Below are positions 22,726-35,034 of a stretch of 64,000 bases of DNA, piece by piece (within the stretch, counting starts at the first letter, position 1; each line of letters begins with the position of its first letter). Under the pieces are notes generated by a model, which saw only the letters and a list, made by a program, of their open reading frames with translations, did not search any database and was not told where the DNA came from. Source of the DNA: Megaustenia siamemsis (lineage: Eukaryota; Mollusca; Gastropoda; Stylommatophora; Ariophantidae); the NCBI GenBank assembly GCA_032433765.1, contig JAVIAB010000049.1:17317296-17381295 (forward strand). The letters are read 5' to 3'. The translations under genes and the position numbers were made by a program.

Positions 22726-24594
22726 TGGCAACAATTAGATAGTCCTACACAATCTCTATATAAAAGGATTACTTAAAGGTGGCAACAATTAGATAATCCT
22801 ACACAATCTCTATAAACAAGGTTTACTTCAAGGTGGCAACAATTAAATAGTCGTACACAATCTCTATATACAAGGTTTACTTCAAGGTGGCAACAATTAG
22901 ATAATCCTACACAATCTCTATAAACAAGGTTTACTTCAAGGTGGCAACAATTAAATAGTCGTACACAATCTCTATATACAAGGTTTACTTCAAGGTGGCA
23001 ACAATTAGATAATCCTACAAAATCTCTATATACAAGGTTTACTTCAAGGCGGCAACAATTAGATAATCCTACACAATCTCTATATACTAGGTTTACTTCA
23101 AGGCGGCAACAATTAGATAATCCTACACAATCTCTATATACAAGGTTTACTTCAAGGTGGCAACAATTAGATAACCCTACACAATCTCTATATACAAGGT
23201 TTACTTCAAGGCGGCAACAATTAGATAATCCTACACAATCTCTATATACAAGGTTTACTTCAAGGCGGCAACAATTAGATAACCCTACACAATCTCTACA
23301 TACAAGGTTTACTTCAAGGTGGCAACAATTAGATAATCCTACACAATCTCTATATACAAGGTTTACTTCAAGGTGGCAACAATTAGATAACCCTACACAA
23401 TCTCTATATACAAGGTTTACTTCAAGGCGGCAACAATTAGATAACCCTACACAATCTCTATATACAAGGTTTACTTCAAGGTGGCAACAATTAGATAACC
23501 CTACACAATCTCTATATACAAGGTTTACTTCAAGGCGGCAACAATTAGATAATCCTACACAATCTCTATATACAAGGTTTACTTCAAGGTGGCAACAATT
23601 AGATAACCCTACACAATCTCTATATACAAGGTTTACTTCAAGGTGGCAACAATTAGATAACCCTACACAATCTCTACATACAAGGTTTACTTCAAGGCGG
23701 CAACAATTAGATAACCCTACACAATCTCTATATACAAGGTTTACTTCAAGGTGGCAACAATTAGATAGTCCTACACAATCTCTACATACAAGGTTTACTT
23801 CAAGGCGGCAACAATTAGATAACCCTACACAATCTCTATATACAAGGTTTACTTCAAGGCGGCAACAATTAGATAATCCTACACAATCTCTATATACAAG
23901 GTTTACTTCAAGGTGGCAACAATTAGATAACCCTACACAATCTCAATAAACAAGGTTTACTTCAATGCGGCAACAATTAGATAATCCTACACAATCTCTA
24001 TATACAAGGTTTACTTCAAGGCGGCAACAATTAGATAATCCTACACAATCTCTACATACAAGGTTTACTTCAAGGTGGCAACAATTAGATAACCCTACAC
24101 AATCTCTATAAACAAGGTTTACTTCAAGGCGGCAACAATTAGATAATCCTACACAATCTCTATATACAAGGTTTACTTCAAGGCGGCAACAATTAGATAA
24201 TCCTACACAATCTCTACATACAAGGTTTACTTCAAGGCGGCAACAATTAGATAATCCTACACAATCTCTATATACAAGGTTTACTTCAAGGCGGCAACAA
24301 TTAGATAATCCTACACAATCTCTATATACAAGGTTTACTTCAAGGCGGCAACAATTAGATAATCCTACACAATCTCTATATACAAGGTTTACTTCAAGGT
24401 GGCAACAATTAGATAACCCTACACAATCTCTATATACAAGGTTTACTTCAAGGTGGCAACAATTAGATAATCCTACACAATCTCTATATACAAGGTTTAC
24501 TTCAAGGCGGCAACAATTAGATAATCCTACACAATCTCTATATACAAGGTTTACTTCAAGGCGGCAACAATTAGATAATCCTACACAATCTCTA
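22726..24594. repeat. 54-bp minisatellite
   Basis: About 35 copies of GGCAACAATTAGATAATCCT then ACACAATCTCTATATACAAG plus GTTTACTTCAAGGC (spacing 54 bp, 23105 to 23159). Copies differ mainly at three positions: GGC/GGT, AATCC/AACCC and TATATAC/TACATAC. The 218-codon minus-strand frame is an 18-aa repeat shadow. Confidence 0.97.
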
Positions 24595-24659
24595 AGCAAA
24601 AGTTTTTCTATTCTTTCTTTCCGCTGTCTCTGTACAATATTTGCCGAATTTACACGGAT

Positions 24660-24995
24660 TTATACTCCTTACACCTGTTGTCTTACACCTGTTGTCTTAC
24701 ACCTGTTGTCTTACACCTGTGTCTTATACATGCGATTACACCTGTATCTTACACCTATGATTTACACCTGTATATTACACCTGTATCTTACACCTATGAC
24801 TTAGCCCGGATCTTACACCTGTGTCTTAAATATGTAACTTACATCTATGACTTACACCTGTTACTTACACCTGTGACAAATCTATATCTTACATATGTGA
24901 CTTTCACCTGTATCTAACATCTGTATCCTACATTTGTGACTTTCACCTGTATCTTACACCTGTGACTTTCACCTGCAACCTACACCTGTGCCTTA
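24660..24995. repeat. TTACACCTGT minisatellite of about 15 bp
   Basis: Imperfect copies of CTTACACCTGTGTCT or CTTACACCTATGACT, with GACTTTCACCTGTAT variants later. Each copy has an E-box core CACCTG. Confidence 0.88.
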
Positions 24996-25039
24996 AACAA
25001 ATAATAATCAAACGTTCTCCACAACACAACTGACTACAA

Positions 25040-25576
25040 CTGCTACATAACTACTGTAGACTTATTTAGGCCTGTCGGTTGAGAGGGAATCCCCGGAGAA
25101 CCTCCAACTAGCGTGACGTTTTCCACTTTTCTAGCAGGGGTGGTTGTGGATAGAGCGATCTCAGGTGCCTGTAGCTCCTATAGCTGAAAGCGTCACGCTG
25201 GTTGGGTGGTTTTCTTGTTTTATTTTGTGCCTGCGGGCTTTAGTGGTCTATAGCTGGCTGTTGATCCCAAGCGGTCAAATGGCTAGGAACAGGAACTCCG
25301 AAACATTAAACATGATGAAACGGGATAAGCTCTGGACTACCTGCCTTAAGTAAGTGTCACCGTGGAGACGTCACAAACTAGGATACACTTCGACATGACG
25401 CCTTGGGGAGCATAAAGGACCTGCGATTGCAATTGATGGGTCGGCGCACCATCATCTGACCAAGACCTAGCAGTTCTACCTCCTCGTGATCTCCCTTGGT
25501 AACAGTCTGCGTCAAAAGAGGCTGTCTAACATAAGCTAGGATCGCCGTGTTCCCTGTAGTGGTGGGTGTTACTGAT
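25040..25576. repeat. Dispersed repeat of unknown class
   Basis: The start (GAGGGAATCCCCGGAGAACC, then GCGTGACGTTTTCCAC) matches the reverse complement of 60228-60290. No ORF or terminal structure was found, so I cannot name the family. Confidence 0.45.
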
Positions 25577-26790
25577 ATAGTAGCCTCCGTCAGTCACAGT
25601 TGACTATAGTAGCCTCCGTCAGTCACAGTTGACTATAGCAGACTCAAGTCAGTCACAGTTTACTTTAGAAGCCTCCGTCAGTCACAGTTGACTATAGTAG
25701 CCTCCGTCAGTCACAGTTGACTATATTAGCCTCCGTCAGTCACAGTTGACTATAGTAGCCTCCGTCACTCACAGTTGATTATAGTAGCCTCCGTCACTCA
25801 CAGTTGACTATAGTACCCTCCGTCAGTCACAGTTGGCTATAGTAGCCTCCGTCAGTCACAGTTGACTATAGTAGCCTCCGTCAGTCATAAATGACTATAG
25901 TAGCCTCCGTCAGTCATAGTTGACTATAGTAGCCTACGTCAGTCATAGTTGGCTATAGTAGCCTCCATTAGTCATAGTTGACTATAGTAACCTCCGTCAG
26001 TCATAGTTGACTATAGTAGCCTCCGTCAGTGATAGTTGCCTATAGTAACCTTCGTCAGTCATACTTGACTATAGTACCCTCCGTCATTCACAGTTGGCTA
26101 TAGTAGCCTCCGTCAGTCACAGTTGACTATAGTAGCCTCCGTCAGTCACAGTTGACTATAGTAGCCTCCGTCAGTCATAAATGACTATAGTAGCCTCCGT
26201 CAGTCATAGTTCACTATAGTAGCCTCTGTCAGTCATAGTTGACTATAGTAGCCTCCGTCAGTCATAATTGACTATAGTAGTCTCCGTGAGTCATAGTTGA
26301 CTATAGTGGCCTCCGTCAGTCACAGTTGGCTATCGTGGCCTCCGTCAGTCATAGTTGACTATAGTAGTCTCCGTCAGTCATAGTTGACTATAGTGGCCTC
26401 CGTCAGTCATAGTTGACTATAGTAACCTCCGTCAGTCATAGTTGACTATAGTAACCTCCGTCAGTCATAGTTGACTATAGCATCCTCCGTCAGTCATAGT
26501 TGACTATAGTAGCCTCCGTCAGTCATAGTTGACTATAGTAGTCTCCGTCAGTCATAGTTGACTATAGTAGCCTCTGTCAGTCACAGTTGACTATAGTAGC
26601 CTCCGTCAGTCACAGTTGACTATAGTAGCCTCCGTCAGTCACAGTTGACTATAGTAGCCTCTGTCAGTCACAGTTGACTATAGTAGCCTCCGTCAGTCAC
26701 AGTTGACTATAGTAGCCTCCGTCAGTCACAGTTGACTATAGTAGCCTCCGTCAGTCACAGTTGACTATAGTAGCCTCTGTCAGTCATAGT
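25577..26790 (-). repeat. 29-bp minisatellite, LINE-D tail, locus 2
   Basis: About 42 copies of the same 29-bp unit as at 14936-15893, mostly with CAGTCACAG in place of CAGTCATAG. It too abuts the LINE-D ORF end, in the same orientation relative to it. The sequence beyond the far end (25576 here, 14930 there) is unrelated between the two loci. Confidence 0.95.
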
Positions 26791-26880
26791 TGGCTATGGA
26801 TTTTGCAGCGCCCCTAGGAAATGTTTTTTTTTTTCTTTCTTTTTTTTTTCGCCGTGTATTCTCTTTTTAAAATAAATAGA
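26791..26880 (-). mobile_element. LINE-D ORF end, short remnant
   Basis: The minus strand reads a lysine-rich stretch, then FPRGAAKSIANYD-stop, matching ISRDAEKSIVNYD-stop at locus 1. Only about 25 codons are left. The A-rich lysine codons have expanded. Confidence 0.85.
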
Positions 26881-26887
26881 AAAATAA

Positions 26888-27430
26888 AATAAAAGAAATA
26901 AAAAGCAGAATAGCTCAGGCCAAAATGGCATTTCAGAAAATGAAAAATATCTTATGCAACAAATCTTTGTCAATAAAAATGAGAAAGAGAGTTCATCGGT
27001 GCTATATAGAACCAATTCTGACCTATGGAAGCGAATCATGGACAGTAGACAAACACATGAAAAGACGATTAGAGGCCACAGAGATGGGATTTCTCAGAAG
27101 AATGTTGAAAGTTCCCTGGACAGCTAAAAAGACCAATGAGGAAGTTCTCAAAGAGGCCAAAACAAAAAGGGAGCTCTTAAAAACATCAGAAAGAAGCAAT
27201 CAACATTTTTCGGGCACATCATGAGAAGAGGAAAGCTGGAATACTTGATTACAACTGACAAAATAAAAGGAAAGAGAGATCGCGGACGACAAAGAGAGAA
27301 AATACTGGATAGCTTGGTGTCATGGCATGGAAAACAGTCAACAACAGAACTGATACGATGCACTGTAGATAGAAGATTGTGGAGGGACATGATCACCTAC
27401 GCCACCGGTATGGCACATGATGATGATGAA
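26888..27430 (+). mobile_element. LINE-B remnant
   Basis: From SRIAQAKMAFQKMKNILCNK through EATEMGFLRRMLKVPWTAKK, with a frameshift at about 27180, to GKRDRGRQREKILDSL and the GATGATGATG tail. This is the longest LINE-B copy in the window. Confidence 0.92.
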
Positions 27431-27699
27431 TTATTCTCAACTGAAAACTGAAGGATTCAATTCAAATTCAGTTCTGAAATTTAATAAATATAAAAATTCA
27501 GTTCCACAAAATAACTCAAATGTTTCAATGGTTTACGGGTTAACGTGCAGACATTACCGAGCAAGGGACTCAAACCTATGTGGCCAACCTCAGCATCGAA
27601 CCAACACGGCTTCCGTGTTAAACCATTCGCTGAAAATGGGTACCTGAGGTTTTAGTGGGTTAAAAATAAAATGGCGGTCTGGTGTAATTCTGACCATCA
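27431..27699. other. Spacer, possible tRNA-like remnant
   Basis: On the minus strand GGTTTGAGTCCC (about 27560) and TGGTTTAACACGG resemble Pol III boxes, but no SINE body is recognisable. Confidence 0.35.
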
Positions 27700-28158
27700 T
27701 TATCATCATGTACCATGTCTACTGGCGTAGGTGATCATGTCTCTCCACAACTTTCGATCTCGATAGTTATTTAGCATTTCTGTTGTTGACCATCTGCCAA
27801 GGCATTCTCTTAAGCTGTCTGGTATTTTTTCTCTTTGCTTCCCTCTATCTCTTCGTCCCTCAATTTTTCCAGTTGTTACAATCTATTCCAGCTGTTCCCT
27901 TCTCATTACATGGCCAAAAATGATGACTGTTTCTTCCTAATATTGGAAATTAGCTCTCTTTTTGCTTTGGCCTCTTTCAGAACGTTTTCATTACTCTTCT
28001 TAGCTGTCCATGATATTCTCAACATTCTTCTGTAAAACCCCATTTCTACAGACTCAAGTGATTTTCTTGTCTGTTGCCATGTTGTCCATGATTCACACCC
28101 ATATGTTAAGACTGACTCTACATAACATTTAAGAACTCCTTTTCTTGTGTTAGATAAA
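27700..28158 (-). mobile_element. LINE-C remnant
   Basis: The minus strand carries TRKGVLKCYVESVLTYGCES, FYRRMLRISWTAKKSNENVL, SNIRKKQSSFLAM, then in another frame the GRRDRGKQRE C-terminus and an ATG tail at 27700-27712. Confidence 0.92.
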
Positions 28159-28446
28159 TACAAAGCACGTAAACTGATATTTAAAATAAAGGTAAAGTGT
28201 CTCTGAAATCTCTTCCACTACACATTGGTTCCTCCGTTCAGAAAGAGATAAAGCTGATCATGAGAGATGTTATAGCAGGAATTATTGTGGTTAAATCACG
28301 ATGATTTTATAACAGAAATGGTCACAATTAAAATTGTGGAATATTTCTTTTCATGAGCATTAAAGGACTCAAATATAAAATAAAATAAAAACACGCAAGT
28401 TTTTGAAGCTAGAATAATCGTAACATTATTCAGTGCCACAAATGTG
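28159..28446. other. Unique AT-rich spacer
   Basis: I see no gene. A stretch near 28200-28250 weakly matches 60100-60150. Confidence 0.45.
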
Positions 28447-28870
28447 AGGTCATCATCATCATCGAGTGCCATCTCCGCAACGAAAGTTGGCTACCATGGA
28501 GCGCCATTCTACTCTGTCTCTTGCTTTGATGGTGCAGGTTGTCATAGGCTGGTTTGTCCATCTTTTGATGTTACTCGTCCATGTTAGTCTTGGTCTGCCT
28601 CTGCCTCTTTTAAGTTGTATTTTCCCCTCCAGGATTACTTTTAATAGGCTGTTGTATCTATGAAAACACCCCAAAAATAGCATTTGTCTTGTTCTAATTG
28701 TGTTTAGTAGTACTTATTTTCAGTTTTTGTTGTTTTAAGACTTCATCGTTTGTTTTCTTTTCTTTCCATCCAATTCTACCTACTCTTCTTTATCTCCACA
28801 TTTCAAAATCTTCAATTCTCTGTTTTGTTTTCTTGTCTAATGTCCATGTTTCTGCACCATTGTGCAATGT
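28447..28870 (-). mobile_element. LINE-A remnant
   Basis: The minus strand runs from GAETWTLDKKTKQRIEDFEM through GKIQLKRGRGRPRLTWTSNI to MVANFRCGDGTR and a GAT tail at 28448-28463. Frameshifts lie near 28690-28790. Confidence 0.92.
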
Positions 28871-29089
28871 GAGGTACTCCAACAAAATATCAAATGCGTG
28901 GAATGAAATTTCCTCATTCATAAACAGAGCAACATTATTAGGCTTATAATTAAAACGCCAGTTTGTGTTTACAGCAAGCAGCCGTGAGGTAACTCCACCA
29001 ACCCCTCTTCCCACAAACACAGAAGAATAACGACATAGTTACAAACGCTGTGTACAAAGTTGCTCAAAACATCAAGAGTGCAGCGCCCA

Positions 29090-29545
29090 TTGATTCCTCA
29101 GTACATGAAACATTCACGACTCGTCTCTCTCAGACTTGCACAAAGGATGTCCAAATCATAAACCGAGCCGATGGACGAGTGCGCATATTTTAAACAATAA
29201 CACCCTGTCCTTGCTTATTCATCTCTATGACAAAGCTAGAACGCACACTTCAGACAAACAGTGTTGTTGATATAATAGAGCACATACAGGAACAACAGAT
29301 AAATTAGTTTGGCCACGTGATAAGTGGGAAAGACCAAAACACAACACAACATGCCTTTCTTTAATAAACGTTATGAGAACACCAGACCCAAGGGTCGACC
29401 ATGAAAAAGATGAATTGATGGAATATTAGAAACAATGGGAAATATAATAACTGCAAAAGTCAACAAGAGAGTAAAAGACAGCAACTTATATCCCCCATCG
29501 ACGCTGGCAGGCAATTCAGGAAGGAAAGAAGAACAAATTCATATA
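29090..29545 (+). mobile_element. LINE-I remnant
   Basis: The part from 29268 reads IQEQQI.FGHVIS, then GRP-like and W-D-G-I-L-E-T segments, and ends with the PSTLAG-like end. It parallels the copy at 45045-45285. The upstream part 29090-29268 matches 37791-37869 and 38248-38330, so it belongs to the same dispersed unit. Confidence 0.75.
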
Positions 29546-30100
29546 AAATGAGAACTTGCTACATAACAACACATGTTCTCGCTCCATTAAATTTGTAAAA
29601 AAAAAAAATTATGTAAACAACTCGTACCAAACTTGACTCCCAACTCGAGGGCTGTAACACTCAGTTCGAGGGCTGTAACACTCAACTCTAGGGCCGTTAC
29701 AGATACAACCTTTTAATCTAGCGGCACGTGGCCCATCAGGAATTGAAGGATAACGTATCTGAGCTCGGAAGATTGGCGGATAATTTCGTTTCTGAATGGA
29801 CCGATGCTGAAATATGTTGACCAATCCGGCTGCTCTCAGGAATAATCTGTGGCTGCACTAAATGCGCAGGCATAAACTCGACAATAACGAAATTAGTGAG
29901 GCAAATCCTTAGAGATGCGAGCGTGACGCTTCAAAGGGACTGAACCCAACGCGAGTTACAAGTTATTTGCGCTAATCGTAAACAAACGTTACAACCACAT
30001 ATTTGGGTCAAATTGAGAACAGGAAAACATCCACGACAACAAATGGAATATGAGCGATATTCAAAAAACATAATAGGAGAGGAAACTGATTAAATTAAGG
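29546..30100. other. Unique spacer
   Basis: Contains a poly-A at about 29598 and a small imperfect duplication (GAGGGCTGTAACACTCA twice, 29648-29683). I see no gene. Confidence 0.5.
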
Positions 30101-30200
30101 CAGGTATGTGCAAACGACGGCCCGTGGACCAGCGCAGGTCCGTCTCAATAAATCATCCGGCCAGCAGATATACTCAAAAACATAATAAAAAAGCATTGTA
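30101..30200 (+). mobile_element. hAT-like terminal remnant
   Basis: CAGGTATGTGCAAACGACGG followed by CCCGTGGACCAGCGCAGG resembles the CAGGGGTGGGCAAAC..GGCCCG ends of hAT (Charlie-type) transposons. I could not find the opposite end, so this is one arm at best. Confidence 0.4.
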
Positions 30201-30919
30201 ATATGTTGTTTAATTGCTCCATTACAATAAATACTAACAGAATGTATTGTAAGAATTCAATAAACTAATCAATATTTTTAACAGGTGACGAGAATTTAAT
30301 AATAATTATTATTATTATGTGTATGGTTAGTCGAAGGCCCCGGTATCACTCCAAACAAATGGAAATCCATAACTGCTCAATCGTCCGTCCCAGTGGAATC
30401 ATCCGAATTAACATTTCATCGAATATCCAAACAAAGAAAAACAGTTGCAGTCCTCATCGTTGCAAACACAGCACACGTCAAAAGACATAAGGCGTATTAT
30501 AGCACCGACGAGTGAACGCATCTCAACCGTCCTTTGTCATACGATATCATCATCCATCGTAAGCATCCTGAATATAGAAACACCATCCGGATGAAACAAA
30601 CAGCGCACGGTGCGCACAAAGCACTACTCAGTAGCTCCAGTAGCAAGCTGTAACTGGAATATGAGGAGACTGCAACAAAGAACACTTTTCAGACTTAGCC
30701 TGAATGGTTCCTGCCGCCTATCCGCCATATTGACCGGAAGTCCTCTAATAATAATTATAATGAGGCCCGATGGCCGTGGTAACCCTGAGCAAAATAACTC
30801 GTCCCTCATGTAAACTTCTAATAATATTATTATTATTTAGCACATTCATAAAATATATGTACAAATGTACATATAAAATAAAAGTATAGTGTATAGAAGC
30901 GGCGCCGTTTTGTGGGACC
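30201..30919. other. Spacer with ATT runs
   Basis: ATAATAATTATT runs occur at 30298-30316, 30747-30760 and 30820-30838. ACCGGAAGT (30733-30741) is an ETS-type motif next to CCGCCATAT. I see no gene. Confidence 0.4.
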
Positions 30920-31982
30920 AGCATAAAAAAATGTAAGTGTTTTAGTTCAGTTAGTTTGTGTGGTGATGATGTATTAGCAGATGGGTGTTTTAGTTCAGTT
31001 AATTGGTGTGGTAATGATGTATTAGCAGATGGGTGTTTTAGTTCAGTTAGTTTGTGTGGCAATGATGTATTAGCAGATGGGTGTTTTAGTTGAGTTAGTT
31101 TGTGTGGTAATGATGTATTAGCAGATGGGTGTTTTAGTTGAGTTAGTTTGTGTGGTAATGATGTATTAGCAGATGGGTGTTTCAGTTCAGTTAGTTTGTG
31201 TAGTAATGATGTATAAGCAGATGAGTGTTTTCGTTCAGTTAGTTTGTGTGGTAATGATGTATTAGCAGATGAGTGTTTTTGTTCAGTTAGTTTGTGTGGT
31301 AATGATGTATTAGCAGATGAGTATTTCAGTTCAATTAGTTTGTGTAGTAATGATGTATTAGCAGATGGGTGTTTCAGTTCAGTTAGTTTGTGTGGTAATG
31401 ATGTATTAGCAGATGAGTGTTTTTGTTCAGTTTGTGTGGTAATGATGTATTAGCAGATGAGTGTTTTGTTCAGTTTGTGTGGTAATGATGTATTAGCAGA
31501 TGAGTGTTTTAGTTCAATTAGTTTGTGTAGTAATGATGTATTAGCAAATGAGTGTTTAAGTTCAATTAGTTTGTGTTTTAATGATGTATTAGCAGATGGG
31601 TGTTTTAGTTCAGTTAGTTTGTGTGGTAATGATGTATTAGCAGATGAGTGTTTTAGTTCAATTAGTTTGTGTGGTAATGATGTATTAACAGATGAGTGTT
31701 TTAATTCAATTAGTTTGTGTTGTAATGATGTATTAGCAGATGAGTGTTTTAGTTCAATTAGTTTGTGTGGTAATGATGTATTAGCAGATGGGTGTTTTAA
31801 TTCAATTAGTTTGTGTTGTAATGATGTATTAGCAGATGAGTGTTTTAGTTGAGTTAGTTTGTGTGGTAATGATGTATTAGCAGATGAGTGTTTTAATTCA
31901 ATTAGTTTGTGTTGTAATGATGTATTAGCAGATGAGTGTTTTAATTCAATTAGTTTGTGATGTAATGATGTATTAGCAGATG
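30920..31982. repeat. 48-bp minisatellite
   Basis: About 22 copies of GTGTTTTAGTTCAGTTAGTT then TGTGTGGTAATGATGTATTA plus GCAGATGG (spacing 48 bp, 31081 to 31129). Being 16 codons long, it keeps plus-strand frames open (SLCGNDVLADECFSSI), which are not genes. Confidence 0.96.
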
Positions 31983-32458
31983 AGTGTTTAGTTCAACTAG
32001 ATTGTGCTGTAATGATGTAATAGCAGATGAGTGTTTAGTTCAACTAGATTGTGCTGTAATGATGTATTAGCAGATGAGTGTTTAGTTCAACTAGATTGTG
32101 CTGTAATGATGTATTAGCAGATGAGTATTTAGTTCAACTAGATTGTGCTGTAATGATGTATTAGAAGATGAGTATTTAGTTCAACTAGATTGTGCTGTAA
32201 TGATGTATTAGCAGATGAGTATTTAGTTCAACTAGATTGTGCTGTAATGATGTATTAGCAGATGAGTATTTAGTTCAACTAGATTGTGCTGTAATGATGT
32301 ATTAGCAGATGAGTATTTAGTTCAACTAGATTGTGCTGTAATGATGTATTAGCAGATGAGTATTTAGTTCAACTAGGTTGTGCTGTAATGATGTATTAGC
32401 AGATGAGTGTTTAGTTCAACTAGATTGTGCTGTAATGATGTATTAGCAGATGAGTGTT
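31983..32458. repeat. 47-bp derivative of the 48-bp minisatellite
   Basis: About 10 copies of GTGTTTAGTTCAACTAGATT then GTGCTGTAATGATGTATTAG plus CAGATGA. One T is lost, so spacing is 47 bp (31984 to 32031). A linked set of substitutions (CAACTAGATTGTGCTG) marks all copies, so this block expanded from a single variant. Confidence 0.95.
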
Positions 32459-32589
32459 CACAAGAAGAAATAATTTATTAAAAAAAACAGTCACTTTCAC
32501 GGGGAAGGGTGGTGGTGGTGCTGTTTACAACTGAACCCCACAGACTCAGATAAGCTATAACGACATCTGCCATAATCATCAGATTCAGG

Positions 32590-34345
32590 ACAATTATCCT
32601 CACAGTAACCAAGGTTAATATTTGATTTCTTAAATGGCGACGTGTAATCATCAGTTTCGACAACAAACCCTAGTATAATTAAGTTGATGATTCATTCGAA
32701 AGATGGCGACCGCTCATATAATCATCAGTTTCGACAACAAACTCTAGTATAATTAAGTTGATGATTCATTCGAAAGATGGCGACCGCTCATATTATCATC
32801 AGTTTCGACAACAAACTCTAGTATAATTAAGTTGATGATTCATTCGAAAGATGGCGACCGCTCATATAATCATCAGTTTCGACAACAAACCCTAGTATAA
32901 TTAAGTTGATGATTCATTCGAAAGATGGCGGCCGTTCATATAATCATCAGTTTCGACAACAAACTCTAGTATAATTAAGTTGATGATTCATTCGAAAGAT
33001 GGCGACCGCTCATATAATCATCAGTTTCGACAACAAACCCTAGTATAATTAAGTTGATGATTCATTCGAAAGATGGCGACCGCTCATATAATCATCAGTT
33101 TCGACAACAAACTCTAGTATAATTAAGTTGATGATTCATTCGAAAGATGGCGACCGCTCATATAATCATCAGTTTCGACAACAAACTCTAGTATAATTAA
33201 GTTGATGATTCATTCGAAAGATGGCGACCGCTCATATAATCATCAGTTTCGACAACAAACTCTAGTATAATTAAGTTGATGATTCATTCGAAAGATGGCG
33301 ACCGCTCATATTATCATCAGTTTCGACAACAAACTCTAGTATAATTAAGTTGATGATTCATTCGAAAGATGGCGACCGCTCATATAATCATCAGTTTCGA
33401 CAACAAACTCTAGTATAATTAAGTTGATGATTCATTCGAAAGATGGCGACCGCTCATATTATCATCAGTTTCGACAACAAACTCTAGTATAATTAAGTTG
33501 ATGATTCATTCGAAAGATGGCGACCGCTCATATTATCATCAGTTTCGACAACAAACCCTAGTATAATTAAGTTGATGATTCATTCGAAAGATGGCGACCG
33601 CTCATATTATCATCAGTTTCGACAACAAACTCTAGTATAATTAAGTTGATGATTCATTCGAAAGATGGCGACCGCTCATATAATCATCAGTTTCGACAAC
33701 AAACTCTAGTATAATTAAGTTGATGATTCATTCGAAAGATGGCGACCGCTCATATTATCATCAGTTTCGACAACAAACTCTAGTATAATTAAGTTGATGA
33801 TTCATTCGAAAGATGGCGACCGCTCATATTATCATCAGTTTCGACAACAAACCCTAGTATAATTAAGTTGATGATTCATTCGAAAGATGGCGACCGCTCA
33901 TATAATCATCAGTTTCGACAACAAAATCTAGTATAATTAAGTTGATGATTCATTCGAAAGATGGCGACCGCTCATATTATCATCAGTTTCGACAACAAAC
34001 TCTAGTATAATTAAGTTGATGATTCATTCGAAAGATGGCGACCGCTCATATTATCATCAGTTTCGACAACAAACTCTAGTATAATTAAGTTGATGATTCA
34101 TTCGAAAGATGGCGACCGCTCATATTATCATCAGTTTCGACAACAAACTCTAGTATAATTAAGTTGATGATTCATTATAAAGATGGCGGCCGCTCATATA
34201 ATCATCAGTTTCGACAACAAACTCTAGTATAATTAAGTTGATGATTCATTATAAAGATGGCGACCGCTCATATAATCATCATATTTGGCAAGAAACTTCA
34301 CTGTAACAGAGTTAATGTTCATTATAAAGATGGCGGACGCTTCTA
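32590..34345 (+). repeat. 74-bp minisatellite with YY1-like motifs
   Basis: About 23 copies of CATCAGTTTCGACAACAAAC then TCTAGTATAATTAAGTTGAT, GATTCATTCGAAAGATGGCG and ACCGCTCATATAAT (spacing 74 bp, 32701 to 32775). Each copy contains AAGATGGCG, the core of the vertebrate YY1 site AAGATGGCGGC. Some copies have the full GGCGGC (32932, 34185). The outer copies at both ends are diverged. Confidence 0.96.
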
Positions 34346-34374
34346 TAATTATCACCCAGATTTGACAAACCATC

Positions 34375-34644
34375 GTGCAATCATCTTAACAGACAATCCG
34401 CCACACAATCATCCAACTAGGCAACCCACAACGCAACCATCCAACTAGGCAATTCACCATGCAATCATCCAACTAGGCAACCCACCATGCACCCATCCAA
34501 CTAGGCAACCCACCATGCAACCATTCAACTAGGCAACCCACTATGCAATCATCTAACTAGGCAACCCATCACGCAATCATCTAACTAGGCAACCCACCAC
34601 ACAATTATCCAACTAGGAAAACCAACCACACAATCATCCAACTA
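34375..34644. repeat. 28-bp minisatellite, left part
   Basis: Copies of CATCCAACTAGGCAACCCAC then CACACAAT. The array is split by the transposon at 34645-36763 and continues to 37620. Confidence 0.95.
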
Positions 34645-34673
34645 TAGCTTGTTTCATAACTCGTGCCCAACTT
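34645..34673 (+). repeat. Left terminal inverted repeat
   Basis: Starts TAGCTTGTTTCATAACTCGT and continues GCCCAACTT. It matches the reverse complement of 36735-36763 at 25 of 29 positions. Confidence 0.93.
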
Positions 34674-35034
34674 TTAACATCGATTTTAAGATCTTTTTAA
34701 CAGCTTGTTGTAAGTTGTTCAAAATTTGCATGTAAAGTTATAATGATTAGAACCCAACAGGGAATTAATTTCATTAAAAAAACATTTGGTTATTATTGTT
34801 GCTTATTTGATTTATATAAATTTATAACGACCCATCAAATGTAGTCAAAACTTAATGTTTACAGTATTTTAAGTTAAAAATAGCGAGTAAAAATCCATAC
34901 ACGGTCAAATTGACGTGTTTGCACGTTTTCACCGTGGTTTTTTGACACAATTAGACACATGTTAAAAACACGAGAAATTGTGTGTTCCATTTCCGTTCAT
35001 TCAGAGGTGAAGACGTGGAACGATAACATTTATC

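Noticed and set aside
22726..24594. CRISPR-like regular spacing in several arrays
   Set aside because: There are no unique spacers between repeats; these are direct tandem arrays in eukaryotic DNA.
23943..24599. 218-codon cysteine-containing minus frame
   Set aside because: Shadow of the 54-bp (18-codon) minisatellite.
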